This document shows, in pieces, positions 13,801 through 26,200 of a stretch of 64,000 nt of DNA. The DNA is taken from contig OX387202.1 of the NCBI GenBank assembly GCA_947561715.1, positions 16,567,001 through 16,631,000 on the forward strand, in the 5' to 3' direction. The position numbers were made by a program, and so were the translations under genes. The first letter of the stretch is position 1. The number at the start of each line of letters is the position of its first letter. The stretch is from Ascidia mentula (Eukaryota > Chordata > Ascidiacea > Phlebobranchia > Ascidiidae). The notes beneath the pieces were generated by a model. That model was not told the DNA's origin and did no database searches. It was given only the letters and a program-made list of their open reading frames with translations.

Positions 13801-16800
13801 GCACGCTTTGTGTATAAACAATAACACAGCGCTGGAGGACAAGTTGAGCATCAAGTTTCGGTATTAGCATCGCGATTTAAGCAACTTTAGCACAGCTTGT
13901 TTTACGCATGATCCTAATAGTTCTTTCGCCTTTAACCTCGTTTCGTGAGACTTAAGATTGTGTGTAAAACAAAACGTAACACAGCTTGTTTTACGCATGA
14001 CCCTAATAGTTCTGGCGCCTTTTATAACCTCGTTTCGTAAGACTTTGTGTGTAAAACAAAACGTAACAACAAAAGTTTGGACAAAAAGCATTTTTGTAGC
14101 AACCCTATGGTTTGTCAATGAAGTAGAAGATGGCTTGGATCGTTGGCTTTCCTAGTTTACATTCGATGCAGAACAAACGGCAGCTGCAGGGTCGAGGTGA
14201 CAGGGGATCGTGAGCACCCGATTAATTAAATCACTGACGCCCCGAATTATGGGATTGTTGTTCGTTCGAGTTGGATTATACGAGGATAACCACACGTAAT
14301 GCATTACTTCCCACTACATGAAATGTGCTTGATTGCGTTGTTTTCCGACATGTGTTATTGGTATCCAATTTTACCATATGGGTGCATGTTTTGATGGTAG
14401 TTTGTGAAGATATGTTTGCGATAGTTTTGCCCTGCGTGTTTGTTAAGCAAGGTGGTTATTTTAACTATAGTGTAACTTTTGTCGAATGTTAGACGAGATC
14501 CAATACCATTGATTTGACGTAAAACTATACGCTGTTTATTCGAATTGTAATCATAGGCTACTGCAATGATTGTTTGGTTTGCGAGGTCAATGTTAAAGCT
14601 TATATGAATCAAACCAAAACGGTACAAAATACAATGACCAGTTTGCAGCACAGTTTCGAAAAACATGCGAAAACTGAAGGAATTCTGTTGCGTCTGAAGT
14701 AACCAAGTTCTGTTGACTGTGGGGCAAAGTTAGCAAAGCGGTCTTTGAATTATTAACGTGCTGCAAACTGGCGTGTTTACGCCTTCCAGTTTCATTCCAA
14801 ATCGCGTAAATCGTATTCACGCTTGTGTCTAAACGCTGGCAATACAGATTATACATCAAATATTCATCATTCTCCACAGCGGAAATTCGGTTAACGCTGA
14901 TGTATTTTGCCAGTATAATTGTTTTACGTTATCAGTTAGTGTTGAGGCAAATGCACTGAAAACAAAAAGCTCTCATATATGAAAAAGGCTCCAAGATGAC
15001 GTCATTAGGGTTATAACGCGCCAGATATTTACGCCTTTTTCAGTGGTTTAGCTTTTGCGTTAGTGGAGACAGAACATTTGCAGTTTAGCAGTTGTTGGGC
15101 GTCAGGCACCCGGAGATCGTTTGAAACCGTTACTTAGCACTTGTTTTTTTCTTGTTAACTCTTTGACAAATATAATGTTGCCGTTGCTGCCAGACATATT
15201 GTATTTTGATAGTAAAACGTAACTGTATCCAACAACGTTTCGCCTGCTTTTCGGCTAGGCTTCCTCAGGGTAAACGTTTTAATGTGCCAGAAGAACAGAC
15301 TACCAAAATAAAAAAATAACCCTTAGACTTTTGTGATTAGTTTAAATATATCGAATATAAGCCTTAACTTAGGTGCGGTAAACTTGGAGTGAATTAGGCG
15401 AAAGGGAAACGACAGAGTTAACATGCTATTGTTGGTAAGCAAACGTTTCGAACAACTGCCCTGTTCATCATCAGTGCTGTAAAGTAACTGCCCACTTTTG
15501 AGTGCTTTGCTGCCTTACAGCATTGATGATAAACACAGTGGTTGTTCAAACCGTATGCTCTACTGTGAATAGCATGATAGCTCTGGCGTTTCCCTTTCGC
15601 GTAGGCCCCAATCGCGTTACATAATGTCATTTAATTTAGACAACCCAGCAAAATTAGAACCTTTGCGTTTTATAAAAGTTATTTCTACAAATCTCGCAAA
15701 TTTGCAGAGCTAGACACGACGCAGAATCAGATTCAAAAATCATAATGAAACGGACGGTTGGATTTCTGGAAGGAACAGCCATCGTGCTTGGAATTATTGT
15801 TGGCTCTGGGATTTTTGTCTCGCCGGCAGGTGTCGCTGTTAACTCGGGATCCGCCGGATTAAGCTTGGTGGTTTGGACACTATGTGGAGCCTTTTCGGCG
15901 CTGGGGGCTCTTTCCTTTGCTGAACTCGGAACAACAATTCCACGCTCCGGTGGTGATTATCTCTACATCCTTGAGGTTTTCGGCCCATTTTGGGCTTTTA
16001 TGAGGTAACAATGCTTTTATTTGAATGTATACTAATTGGGGAAATTAACCCATAGTTTATAACATTGACATGATTTGTTTAGTTTCTGCAAAAACTTACG
16101 CCATCATCAGTTTAAAATAGTCCAGCTCCACAAGTTTACAAAGCTGACCAAACTGACGTCACAGATCGTAAATAAACGCGTAGGTGGTGACGTCATATAT
16201 ACCAGTTGGATTTGAAGAGCGCCGGTGTTTTAGATGCCTGGGTGCTTGTTAAAACTCTGACTCTGTGCAAATGTTTATAAACCTGAATTACTACATAAGA
16301 CACTGCTGTATGCTCCATGAGACAACAATTTTAATAAACATGACAATTCATTGGGAAAAATCACATTATGTAACAACGAAGATTTTCTTAAAGAAATTAA
16401 CCTATTCCAGCAACACAATATTTTGCGTTTAAAGTGAAATTGAATCACATTTTGTGCTACATGCTCATAGATTGTGGATTGAGCTGACAGTGATACGACC
16501 TGCCTCCCATGCCATCATAGCCCTCACCCTTGCAACGTATCTGGTTCAAGTAAAGTGCATTCTAGCCCCGCCCCTTGCACTGCAACTAATATCCCTGTTG
16601 TCTATTGGTAAGTACTTGGTTGTATGTGTTTGGACAAAAACGTTGGCATGCATTAATTTGCTCAGTGCAGCACTATTTCTTCTCGGCACTTTATAATGCC
16701 TGAATGCATTTGGTAGTGTAGCAAAGCTGGATCAGTCGCTAAAATTGTCGTAACTTGATTGTATATTGTAAGCGGTTGTGGGTTACAATATCAACCCTCG

Positions 16801-19800
16801 TCTCGTTTGACCCTATAATTTTGGCCGTAAATAGTTTTCAAATAAAAAGATTAAACCCACAATCACCACCTGCCTTGATTTGACCTAGAAGGTCGAAACA
16901 GTGTGTACACCTATCTGCAGCTCTCAATTATTCAACAAAACTCATTGTTAACAAATCCTCATAATATAAACAAATTCACATATTTTCATCCACGTTGACA
17001 GGTTTCATATCCTGGATAAATTGCCGGAGTTCGAAATGGTCAACCAGTGTGCAAAACATCTTTACAGCAGCCAAGGTGGCCGCGTTGTTACTTATCATAT
17101 TACTGGGAGCGGTTGAGATTATTAAGGGTAAGTACATAGTCCTGAAACACAAAATAGTGCACATATGAACCGTTGTTGTCTTAATTCAACACAATTCAAT
17201 TTGGCATGAAAATGGTTTACAAATGGCACGCACTGATATTTAACTAGAATGTAAGAGAATATTTTCCCACAGTGTTTAAGCCATCACCCACAAAATAGGC
17301 CACAAAATTGTTTGCAAGCGACAGATAATGTGTGACAAATATGTCTAAGTTGTGTAACCCTTGGTCCATTACATGTTAAACACCTTCACCAGGTAACTGG
17401 GAAAATTTAATGCCTGATCGAGTATTCAAGGGGAGCGCCACTGATTTGGGAAGCATCATTCTTGCCGTGAACGCAGGGCTCTGGGCCTTCAGTGGATGGT
17501 AATAATTCAAACTGAACTTTCGGTCATTTTGCCTTGTGATTCATGTGCAAATTTTTTGCCAGGAATGAACTGAACTACATTACAGATGAAATCAAGGACC
17601 CTGCTAGGTATGTGATACACGTAGGGATTTTATTTAGTTGAACTGTTCTTATTATCTTGAATATTACGTAACAATACACCCAGTTACGTAACAATTGGTA
17701 TTGACATAAGACGTATAACTGATGTTTATTGATTGCAAATAACTTGGAATTAGACCTTGTCTTACTTTTAGAAAAAGTATTCATAATCTCAGGAAAAAAG
17801 ATAACGAACTTTTTAATTAGGTTTTATTTCTATGACAGTTTTTGGCGGGAAAAATGTTTCAATTTTACCGCGATTTACGCTGAAATTTCCCCTGTAGAAA
17901 TCTTCCTCTTGCAATCGTTACCTCGATCTTGATCATCACAATCTTGTACGTCTCAGTCAACCTCGCGTACTTCACCATTCTCCTACCCGCGGATATGGCT
18001 GCAAATGAAGCCACAGCTGTGGTAAGATATAACGGAAAAGTAACAAAATTATGAAAATAAGGAGACTGCTGGCCCATAGTGCTGAAAACATTGACATGTT
18101 TTATTTATTTACGACGTTTCGACAAAATGTTTGCCATAATCAGTTCAAAAATCCATATTCTTAGAATTATGAGTAAATCCGTTATTCGTGTTCCTATGTA
18201 ACAAAGGTTGTGTAAAGGTCTTGTCTTTAATAATAAGTTTACACTAGTTAAATGGTAATTAAAACAATTGTTTGTGTAACCGACGTTTTTTCTAAGATAT
18301 TCGGTAAGCTGACGATGGGAAAGTGGAGCCTAGTGATACCGATATGCGTTGCTCTTTGCTGTTTTGGGGGAATCAACGGATCGGTTTTCACTTCTTCGCG
18401 GTACGATTTATCAACGCTTAAACTCGATCGGAAGATACTATTACACCGGGTCACAAAGTTTTTTTCCAAACTTGAAACACATATAAGCCTATGTAACATA
18501 GAAATCTGTGCGAATATTAACGCTACGATTTCGTGTAGTATTTCAATTCAAATTTATAAGCAAAAATAACAGGCGGGAACCCTGTTCACGCCTAATTAAT
18601 AAAGTTCGCACAGATTTCTGTTCTACACGGACTTAGATGTGGATCCAGTTTGAAAAAACTTTGTGACCCGTAGTTTCATTTTCCAACTCGATCATGTATA
18701 CGATCTCTATATCTTTCAAAGTACAGACTGTTCTACATTGGCGCTTGTGAAGGACATCTACCATCCATAATGGGAATGATCAGCGTTCATTCGTTAACAC
18801 CAGTACCTTCCATAATTGTGATCGTAAGTAGAAAACCTTTAAGATAGAAGTTCTACAAGTAATATTATATCGTCATTGTATGTTGGGATTCTTGCAGATT
18901 TTATGGTGTGTACGCACACAGCAGTAAAATCAATATACAAGCGTGTACGTACATGTGTACATAACATGATTTTTGTACGTTTTGCAAAGTACCATTCACC
19001 AAGTTTCGGGAATTTTTGGCCTCGCTGCAACCAGAAATATTTTGGTACCACTGTAGTTTCCGCCGTGTATCGACAATATATAAAAAAACAATTGAACCTG
19101 ATACTTTCCAGGGTGCATTATCGGCAATGTACATGTGCACTGACAACGTGTTTCTGCTTATTACGTATGTTAACTTCGTCTATTACCTCGCAATGGGACT
19201 TGCCATACTGGGTCTGATCATCCTCAGATTTAAGTGCCCCCATCTGGAACGTCCGCTCAAGGTAAGTGCCGTTTTAAGCAGTGCTTTTCAAACGTTTTGG
19301 GGTCACGGCACACTCAGCACACCAAATTTTAGTATCAAATCCACTTTATTGAAACAACATTATTTATAATGATAACATTTATGTCGCGCGTTTCCAGAAT
19401 ATCACTGCAGTAAATAATTGAAGTGTTAAATAAAAACATATATATATATGAATATATATATTGCATTTTCATAATTTGCGACTTTACACAACGGCAAACC
19501 GACACACCGGTTGTAAACCCTAGTATTGAAGTGATGAAAAACTCTGTCATCCAAATGTCATGATGCGTTCAAAATAGCTGCACTGTTTCAAAAATTTTCG
19601 TCAAATAGTCCCCGTTGATAGCCGTAAACGGTTTTGCGGGAAAAACAATGGGGTATACGTGGAAAAGCGTAAATTTTTCTTCCAAATCAACTTGGCTACT
19701 CGTAAAGGGGTTCTCGACCTTTTTCCGTCACAAAAGCAGCTTCTGAAACGCCACACGTTGAGTCACAGAGAGTCGTATTGTTTTGCTTATGTCTCTTAAC

Positions 19801-20471
19801 CATGCGCTCTTTTCTGATTTGTTTTTGGGGAAAATAATGATGTAAATATGGTAAAGCGTATAACCTGGTGCTTATGAAGTTGTTTTGGACTTTTTCGCTA
19901 TGAAAACAACTCCCGAAACACCGCATGAGGAGTAAAAACATTATTCGAGTCGTATTTGTATAATGTGCGATCTTTTCTGATTTATCTTTACAGCTTCCAC
20001 TGATCGTCCCCATACTTGCGGCTTTGCTTTGTTTTGCGACCGGAGTTCTGTCGTTCGTCGAAGCTCCCGTCGAAAGCGGAATCGGAACAGGAATGGTGCT
20101 GACGTCAATTCCTGTCTACATTTTGTTTGTCAAACTGAAGAAACCCAAAAAGTTGGAAGAATTTTACGGTAATGCCTTTCAAAAGAATAATGATCAAAGC
20201 CCAAATAAACGAAGCAAATGCTTGGCAAAGCGGGCGGTTTCGTAAAATAATTAACCTTTTTTTATTAGCAAAAAATAAACTTCTGACACAGCATCATTAT
20301 ACTGGCGCACACACAAAATTTATTTTTAATTTATTTTTTTTCAAAACATCACAGGATCAAAAGGTTATAATTTTATATTTTTTCCCTTCAGCATGGCTGA
20401 CCACTGTTATGCAAATCGTCACCGAATCAGTGGTTGAAGAAATTCGATTGTCAGAAATCGAAGAAAAATAG
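10863..20471 (+). CDS. SLC7A5/8-like: LAT-type heterodimeric amino-acid transporter light chain
   Basis: Twelve exons, phases consistent, 515 residues: 10863-10969, 15708-16004, 16471-16607, 17002-17127, 17393-17498, 17563-17607, 17898-18021, 18297-18400, 18727-18823, 19112-19261, 19994-20168, 20392-20471. Exon 1 encodes a charged cytosolic tail. Exon 2 carries TM1 with GIIVGSGIF (GSGIF at about 68-72, the unwound substrate site of APC transporters) and [20 protein letters not shown]. Later landmarks are [72 protein letters not shown] and HLERPLK. SGGDY and the IRP motif favour the LAT1/LAT2 group, sodium-independent exchangers of large neutral amino acids that pair with a 4F2hc-like (SLC3A2) heavy chain. 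A cysteine in the TM3-TM4 loop (VQVKC) may form the inter-subunit disulfide, although it sits about three residues earlier than usual. Intron 1 is 4.7 kb, unusually long here. Confidence 0.93.
11452..11491. repeat. 19-bp tandem duplication
   Basis: GCTGTTGATTCCTTGGTTC occurs at 11452-11470 and again at 11473-11491, separated by two bases. It is probably a replication-slippage product. Confidence 0.9.
11946..12004 (-). ncRNA. Hammerhead-like repeat, family 2
   Basis: Read on the minus strand it has CUGAUGA, a stem-loop in which GAACAC pairs with GUGUUC, then GAAA, then an ACGU..GCUU / AAGC-AUGU stem and loop that could serve as stem III. The conserved core letters match a hammerhead ribozyme. 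I could not find a convincing stem I next to the core, so activity is doubtful. Related copies lie at 15424-15480 (-) and 21346-21402 (+). Confidence 0.4.
13892..14067. repeat. Tandem pair of ~88-bp units
   Basis: Two adjacent copies, 13892-13980 and 13981-14067, differ by a few substitutions and short indels. Each begins ACAGCTTGTTTTACGCATGA and ends GTAAAACAAAACGTAAC. The ends of a unit are partly complementary (TTGTTTTACG against TAAAACAAAACG), so each unit could fold as a hairpin. Confidence 0.8.
15190..15275 (-). repeat. CUGAGGA...GAAA motif inside a dispersed repeat
   Basis: On the minus strand CUGAGGA (fits CUGANGA) is followed by GCCU..AGGC, GAAA and an ACGU..ACGU pair, again hammerhead-like but without a clear stem I. 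The flanking text GTTGCTGCCAGACATATT (15184-15201 on the plus strand) recurs with small changes near 57273, next to an inverted repeat. This indicates a dispersed repeat family. Confidence 0.4.
15424..15480 (-). ncRNA. Hammerhead-like repeat, family 2
   Basis: On the minus strand: CUGAUGA (15474-15468), a GAAC/GUUC stem, GAAA (15449-15446), then ACGU..GCU pairing with AGC-AUGU. This is the same architecture as the copy at 11946-12004. Only a weak, interrupted stem I can be drawn (ACAG with CUGU). Confidence 0.4.
16866..16922 (+). ncRNA. Degenerate hammerhead ribozyme repeat, family 1
   Basis: Sister copy of the 27661-27720 motif, on the plus strand in an intron of the LAT-type gene. Stem II (GACCU-AGA-AGGUC), GAAA and the 3' strand of stem I (UGCAGC) are kept. 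The CUGAUGA core has decayed to UUGAUUU and the cleavage-side CUGUC to CUAUC, so this copy should be inactive. Confidence 0.6.
18401..18726. repeat. Long inverted repeat (fold-back) filling an SLC7 intron
   Basis: The intron between exons 8 and 9 of the LAT-type gene is almost wholly one fold-back. The left arm, about 18423-18516, pairs with the right arm, about 18604-18695, over some 95 bp with mismatches. Exact blocks include GGGTCACAAAGTTTTTT and AGAAATCTGTGCGAA. The central loop holds a smaller hairpin (AACAGG/CCTGTT). It looks like a MITE or snapback element that inserted into, or became, the intron. Confidence 0.75.
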
Positions 20472-21345
20472 AGCAAGGCAACAAGCTTTGCGGAATAACA
20501 CTATTTCTCTAGTTTTTTAAGTTGCACATCGTGATTAGCCAATTTCATCCAGCGGCCGAGGTACCTGTTATTATGACAACCTAGTCGTTTCCAAGTTACC
20601 GTGCGTTTTTGATTCGTTATTTATGTTTGTTGCAAAGTTTTTGTATGGTTGTGTTGAAAAGTGTTATGTTGTTGTTCACAGTTATACACAATGAAGCACC
20701 TGACACGTACACTGACCCTTGTTACGAAACGTGAAGCAGCAAAAGGGTTGCGTAATCAAAAACTAAACAGGAATGTTAAATTTTCAATGGGAATGCCAGA
20801 GCAAATAACTTGGATTGTGGTAATGTAAATACGACGTACCACAATGCTAGATAGCAAGCTATTAGCTTTGGTGGCAATCCTTCTCAAAATCATACGTTTA
20901 ATTAATTTTTTAACAATTTTTGGCATTGTATTCACCCTTTCCGCACGTTTCAATATCAGTAAACAAGACAAAGTGGAATCATATATTTCGAAAGAAACCC
21001 CAACAATATGCAGTACGCTGTTGCAGTCGTAATCCTACAATAACCTTTTCCTGAAATGAATTCTTCAAAAAGGTTCAAAAAGCATTTACATCCCGTTGGC
21101 GCCAACAAGTTTTTCGTCCTGTGACAAATACATTACAGAGCACTTGAAAAGGCCCTCCACCACATTAGACTTGTCCACTGTGCCAGAAATGGGCAATTAG
21201 TTCGTACAAAGGAGCAGGCATGCTGTGCCAGCGCCTGGCGAGATTAGTCTGTTTGGTAGTAGAGTTGTGAGATGTGGATATGGTTGGGTCTCTTCTGCCT
21301 GCTCAGTCCTTTATTACCCCGACGCTTTTCTTGCATGCACTCATT

Positions 21346-21402
21346 GTAGTACTGATGATGAACGCAGTTAGTGTTCGAAACGTTTACTAATACTAATGTA
21401 TA
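21346..21402 (+). ncRNA. Hammerhead-like repeat, family 2
   Basis: CUGAUGA at 21352-21358, a GAAC/GUUC stem, GAAA at 21377-21380, then ACGUU pairing with AAUGU (one G-U pair). It is the plus-strand counterpart of the copies at 11946-12004 and 15424-15480. No good stem I was found. Confidence 0.4.
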
Positions 21403-22066
21403 ACAGCATTTTAGCTTTGGCTTTCATTTTCAAAGTGGATATGGTTCTTTGTTATAAATTTGCGTTTGAATTTGGAGTTGCAGAAACAAGTTTTGTTACA
21501 CCTGTGCTGAACGAATGAAATGAAACGATAGGCAATAAATTGTTTTAACGGTAACTTGAAACGTTTTCCACTTGAAGCTATAATTCCGATTTAATAACTT
21601 AGCGAGTTGTGCGCCAATAACACCACAGTCGTAAATCAGTTCAATATTTATTCATTTATCATATGCCGTATCGGTATTGTGTTCTTTGGTAAACATCGAT
21701 TACACAAGTTTGTTTGCACAACGAGATCAGTTTGAATTCAATACTCGCCCAAAGTTGTCCGACCGCTAAGCTTCGTTGAGTCCTTCAAGAATGCACAAAT
21801 AGAACCAAACTCTAAGCTATCAATAATACACGGTTTTGCTGGTAGTGGTGTATACACGGTATTCCGGAATTACTATTTTATTTTTGTGGATTTTTTTGCC
21901 AAACTGTTATAAAACCTTTGATATAATAAAGTTATAGCCAGAAGAGCCGAATTGCAGCAATGCTACAAAACCATTGTAAGTCGCAAGACCGCCTTTTTGG
22001 TTCAAGCGTTTCACCATTTTAATTTGCTAACTGCATTATGAGGCAATCAGCACAAATCACGTTTCT

Positions 22067-22690
22067 TTAGATGTCTTTTGTTTCAATTCTTTTCACATAG
22101 GTGATATGGTTTAAGCGGTCGATACTACTGACATGCGATTTCATCAAAAAAAGATTCTTAAAATTTTTGCGCAACAAAATTCCTGTAATCCCAGTTCTTT
22201 CCTCGCTGTGGCCATTGTAGTGGAGATCGGGTGCAGGAGTATCATCAGCAATGAGACTGCACCTATATATTTTCTGTAAGTCTGGTCGCCCGAATTGGTT
22301 GGTAAGAGCAGCTCCCATTTTGCCACAAACAAACTGAGCAGGATGTTGTCTCTCGGCAAACATACACTGCTTGCAAATTGTCACACTTAAGGGCGTAAAT
22401 GTATTCAAGAAAATGTGCCTGAGGATTTTGGAACACACAACCAGAGTGTGCAAAGTTTGCCAAGTTCGAGGATTACAAATGTCCTTTGGCGTGAGTTTCC
22501 CAACCCACAAGTTCCAAATGTAGGTTTGTTGATGATGATGCCAGGCATGGAAATCATGCAGCAGAGTAGTTTCACTGCTACAGTACAAATAAATTAGTCT
22601 ACCATCAGCAGTACGAAAAGTACGATAGCACCAATGTTGGATGACACCCTTCCCACTTCCCACAGCAGGCGCTTGCCTAGTAAATAGCAT
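22067..22690 (-). CDS. Unassigned 207-residue ORF
   Basis: An uninterrupted ATG-to-stop reading frame of 207 codons, long for this AT-rich spacer. The translation is rich in His, Cys and Trp, with a stretch FHAWHHHQQTY and VVCSKILRHIF. These faintly recall the FH..W..L and VCS.HF parts of a THAP zinc finger, but the C2CH spacing does not fit. There is no visible signal peptide or membrane segment. It may be a remnant of a mobile element or a chance ORF. Confidence 0.2.
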   Translation of the reverse strand: MLFTRQAPAVGSGKGVIQHWCYRTFRTADGRLIYLYCSSETTLLHDFHAWHHHQQTYIWNLWVGKLTPKDICNPRTWQTLHTLVVCSKILRHIFLNTFTPLSVTICKQCMFAERQHPAQFVCGKMGAALTNQFGRPDLQKIYRCSLIADDTPAPDLHYNGHSEERTGITGILLRKNFKNLFLMKSHVSSIDRLNHITYVKRIETKDI

Positions 22691-23282
22691 AGTAGCAGCT
22701 TGTTTGCAAACACGTGACTCGAACCATGCAAGAACATTGGGTCAAGGTACAAAGCGAGGCATCAGAAACTGGCATCGATTAGTCTGGCCGGGCTGATAAG
22801 ATTCAAGAAGTGCGAATTCCGCGCACGACCAAGCCAGCAAGTTTATCGTAATTCCAACTCCGGGGTCTAGTCAGGTGTATTAATACCCGGTGTGGGTGTA
22901 GCAATTAGTACTAAGATGTGGAAGGGGAAGCAAAGCAATAAGGCTTGTATGCAGTATGAACACGTTAGTATATTGTACATAGTTTCGTACAAGGTTTCAT
23001 AATATTCCAATGAAAGATACGATCGTTGACGACTTCGAAGCGACGTTTGGTTGGATAGACTAAATTTTGTCAAAACTGAATTAGGATTTTACATTCCCCA
23101 CCTCGTATAGGACTATGTGCTAGTAGTTTTCTGCCGTTATTAAACCCCGAAAAACTCGGCGAACGTCAAACATTTACAAAAGGCTTCACTAGAAACGTCA
23201 ATGTATTCCGCTCTCGAAAATGTGCATGCAATAATTGCCTTAACAGAGTTATTTTAGTGTGTCGGTAGTCTAGGGCAACAAA

Positions 23283-26200
23283 ATGACGGACAGCCATGTG
23301 CGAAAACGCAAGAAGTCGGCGGGGAGCGAACAATCTGACGTCAGCAGCGAAGACGTCATCGAATTGAAAAAAGAGGTTTGAAAATATGAATAAATGTGGT
23401 TGAAATTGTTGGAAACATTTTATTAAATCTGACGATAAAGACTGTCCCAAAACGTGAAGAGTTCGTCACGCTAGTCGTGTACCAGATTTAGTAGAGAAAG
23501 AATAACTTGTGCACTTCTGGTATAAGATGTGATAAACATTCTTTCACCTTTTGGAGGTCGTGAAAATGCCTCCGCTGTATGCGGTTATACCTGGTTGCGC
23601 GATAAGCTTATGTCTGTAAATATTTGCCGGGACCGTTATATTGCCCATATTATATGGCGGGCCAAATAATTTACCGTCTATGCTATGCACAGTGTGTGCA
23701 CAGATAGCTTTTATGAAGCCATACACGGCCTATTTTGGGAAGTATGTCACAGCTGTTAAAAGTGACCTTTTGTGCATGCTTGGTAAAATCAAACATTGGC
23801 AAACATTGCGCATGTTGAATTTATAGTTGATGTTGTTTCATGCGTTTTATAACGACTTTCATGCTTTGTTGAGTAATTTACAAACAAGTGATTTATTAAA
23901 ATTAACTCAATTACTTAAGTAAGTACGTTAAATAGTCTAATTGGAACAAAAGGGCAGCAACTTTCCATTTTTATATTTTTCATTGTTACTTTTTTGTTTA
24001 CATTCTACATTGTGCCTTTTTGACAGGTTGGGATTATCGGGGGGGTTTCCCTGGTGGTGGGGACCATGATAGGATCAGGAATCTTCTTATCTCCTGCCGG
24101 GATCCTCATCAACGCCGGATCATTGGGCGCGAGTCTGTGCATTTGGGGCGGCTGTGGACTGTTGGCTACATTCGGTACGTTGTGTCCTAATCTCTAGTAC
24201 TCTTTTAACGACACCTATACACCCGCAACGTGTACTTTTTGCTTTAGTCTGTGACAATCATGCAGTTATTGTTAAATATACCACCGTGACCATCAGTAGC
24301 CAGTCCAAATGTTTGGTGGAAAGATTGAAATATTTTCTCACGGGACATACAACGACTATAGGCGTGCTTTATAGTGGAGCAAAGTTTAATACAGATATTA
24401 CAGACAAGCTTTTGTATGTTTCTGTGATGCCAACAACGTGTTGTAAACATTGACTGTGCAAACATATTGGCTTAAGATATGAGATCCAAGTTCCACGTGC
24501 CCTGGTTTTTAATAAGGCCCAATATTCTTGCCCTGCAGCCACTACTCTAATACTAAAAGATGCTTTAAGGAATTCACAAGTCTGAAAAATGAATTTCTTA
24601 GCAGTTACATGGCTTTACTGTTAATATTGAATTTATAAAACCGTTATTTATGTTCCTAAGAGGTGCTAGGTTTGTGTAAATACACCTCTAATCAGCCGAT
24701 TGTTGCAGGTGCTCTCAGCTACGTTGAACTCGGCTTGATGATACGCAAGTCTGGTGCCGAATACCCATATCTGCGGGCCGCGTTTGGTGAAATGATAGCC
24801 TACTTGCTTGCTTGGACAAATATCATCGTTACCAAACCTTCGTCCTTCGCCATCATCGCAGTGGGTTTCGCTCAATACGTCACTGCACCGTTTTATCCCG
24901 GTTGTGAGCCGCCTGCCACGGTTCAAAAATGTGCTGCGGCGTTTTGCATACGTAAGTGGACCAGTTCGTATTATCTTTGAAGCTTGGGGATTTTGTTGTT
25001 GCATGAAATAAATTAGAGGTGCATAATATTGCAAACAGGAAGACTAAAGAGAGTTAACTGATTACGCAATCTTGTCCCTGAATGCGTTTTAAAAAAAGAA
25101 AGAAGATCGCGTCGTTGTTATTCAAAGTATACATTGATCCTATGATTTACACGATAGTTAAAAGACCAACTTGTGTTTCAAAGTTTTGTACAAGAGACAA
25201 AAAATTGATACTGTGAGTATAACAAAAACCTCGCGGCATTCCCAATTGGAAACCACTGCGCTATGAACCCAGCATTCCTCAGTACACCCAAAAAAATACC
25301 TGACACTCTGGCAGTATATAAACCAACGAAACTTTTATGAAATGATCCAACAGCCATTGAGGCAATTCAGTGTATTGGGATAGCCAGCACTTTAAAAATT
25401 GATTGAATGATTTTAGTGACGATATCAACGATCAACTGCTTCAGCGTAAAGTTGAGCAACTTTGTTCAAATCTTCTTTACCGCCGCAAAGCTGGCCATCA
25501 TCGCTGCAATCATCGTTGGCGGATTCGTCATGTTGGGACAGGGACATACTGAGAACTTCCAGAATGCATTCGAAGGGACAAAAGCATCCTTTTCCGCTAT
25601 TGCCTTGGCATTTTACAGTGGACTCTGGTCATACGATGGATGGTAGGGCCTTTGTTTGCTTTGTGAATATTTTACGATACATAAATGATCCGCGTAATTT
25701 TTTAGATTAGACTGATTAGGGCAACTTTTATGTATCCGTAACTTTAGCAGACGGGTTCTAAGACACTTTTTGTTTGGTTATGTAAAATCATTTTGTCTGA
25801 TTAAGTATGTTATAAATTTTTATCAAAACTGGTTAAACCAGCAGGGCCAGTAGTCATCAGTAAGCATCCATATTTATCCATACATCGGGTTATACAGTAG
25901 GAATAAACCACTTAAAGCAAGTATATATTAGGAATCAGCTGAATTTCGTCACAGAAGAGCTCCGCAACCCTGTGAGGTAAGGCCACCGTTTATGCCAGTG
26001 GTTCTCAACCTTCTACCCAGGCCCCACTTTAATCTTCAAAATAATCTCAGGCCCCAACAAAACCACTGCCTGTCGTAAAAGCATTTGATTTCACATAAAC
26101 ACAGCAATGTTTACTATGTGATATGAATTATAAATGCACAAGGTTCATTGTGTCTTGCACCTCCACTCCCAACAACAATTTTGCAAATATAAAAAAAATT

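Larger units (their letters stand above)
10970..15707 (+). other. Long first intron of the LAT-type transporter gene
   Basis: A 4.7-kb intron, far longer than its neighbours. It contains a 19-bp tandem duplication (11452-11491), hammerhead-like repeats on the minus strand (about 11946-12004, 15190-15275 and 15424-15480), a tandem pair of about 88 bp (13892-14067) and a more GC- and CpG-rich stretch at about 12560-13720. That stretch has overlapping ORFs on both strands but no recognisable family; it could hold an internal promoter or enhancer. Confidence 0.5.
20472..23282. other. Intergenic between the two SLC7 genes
   Basis: A 2.8-kb spacer. It contains a hammerhead-like repeat at 21346-21402 and a 207-residue minus-strand ORF at 22067-22690 that I cannot assign. 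No other gene was recognised. The b(0,+)AT promoter must lie in its right part. Confidence 0.4.

Noticed and set aside
22067..22690. THAP zinc-finger protein
   Set aside because: The required C-x(2-4)-C and C-x2-H spacings are not present in the frame.
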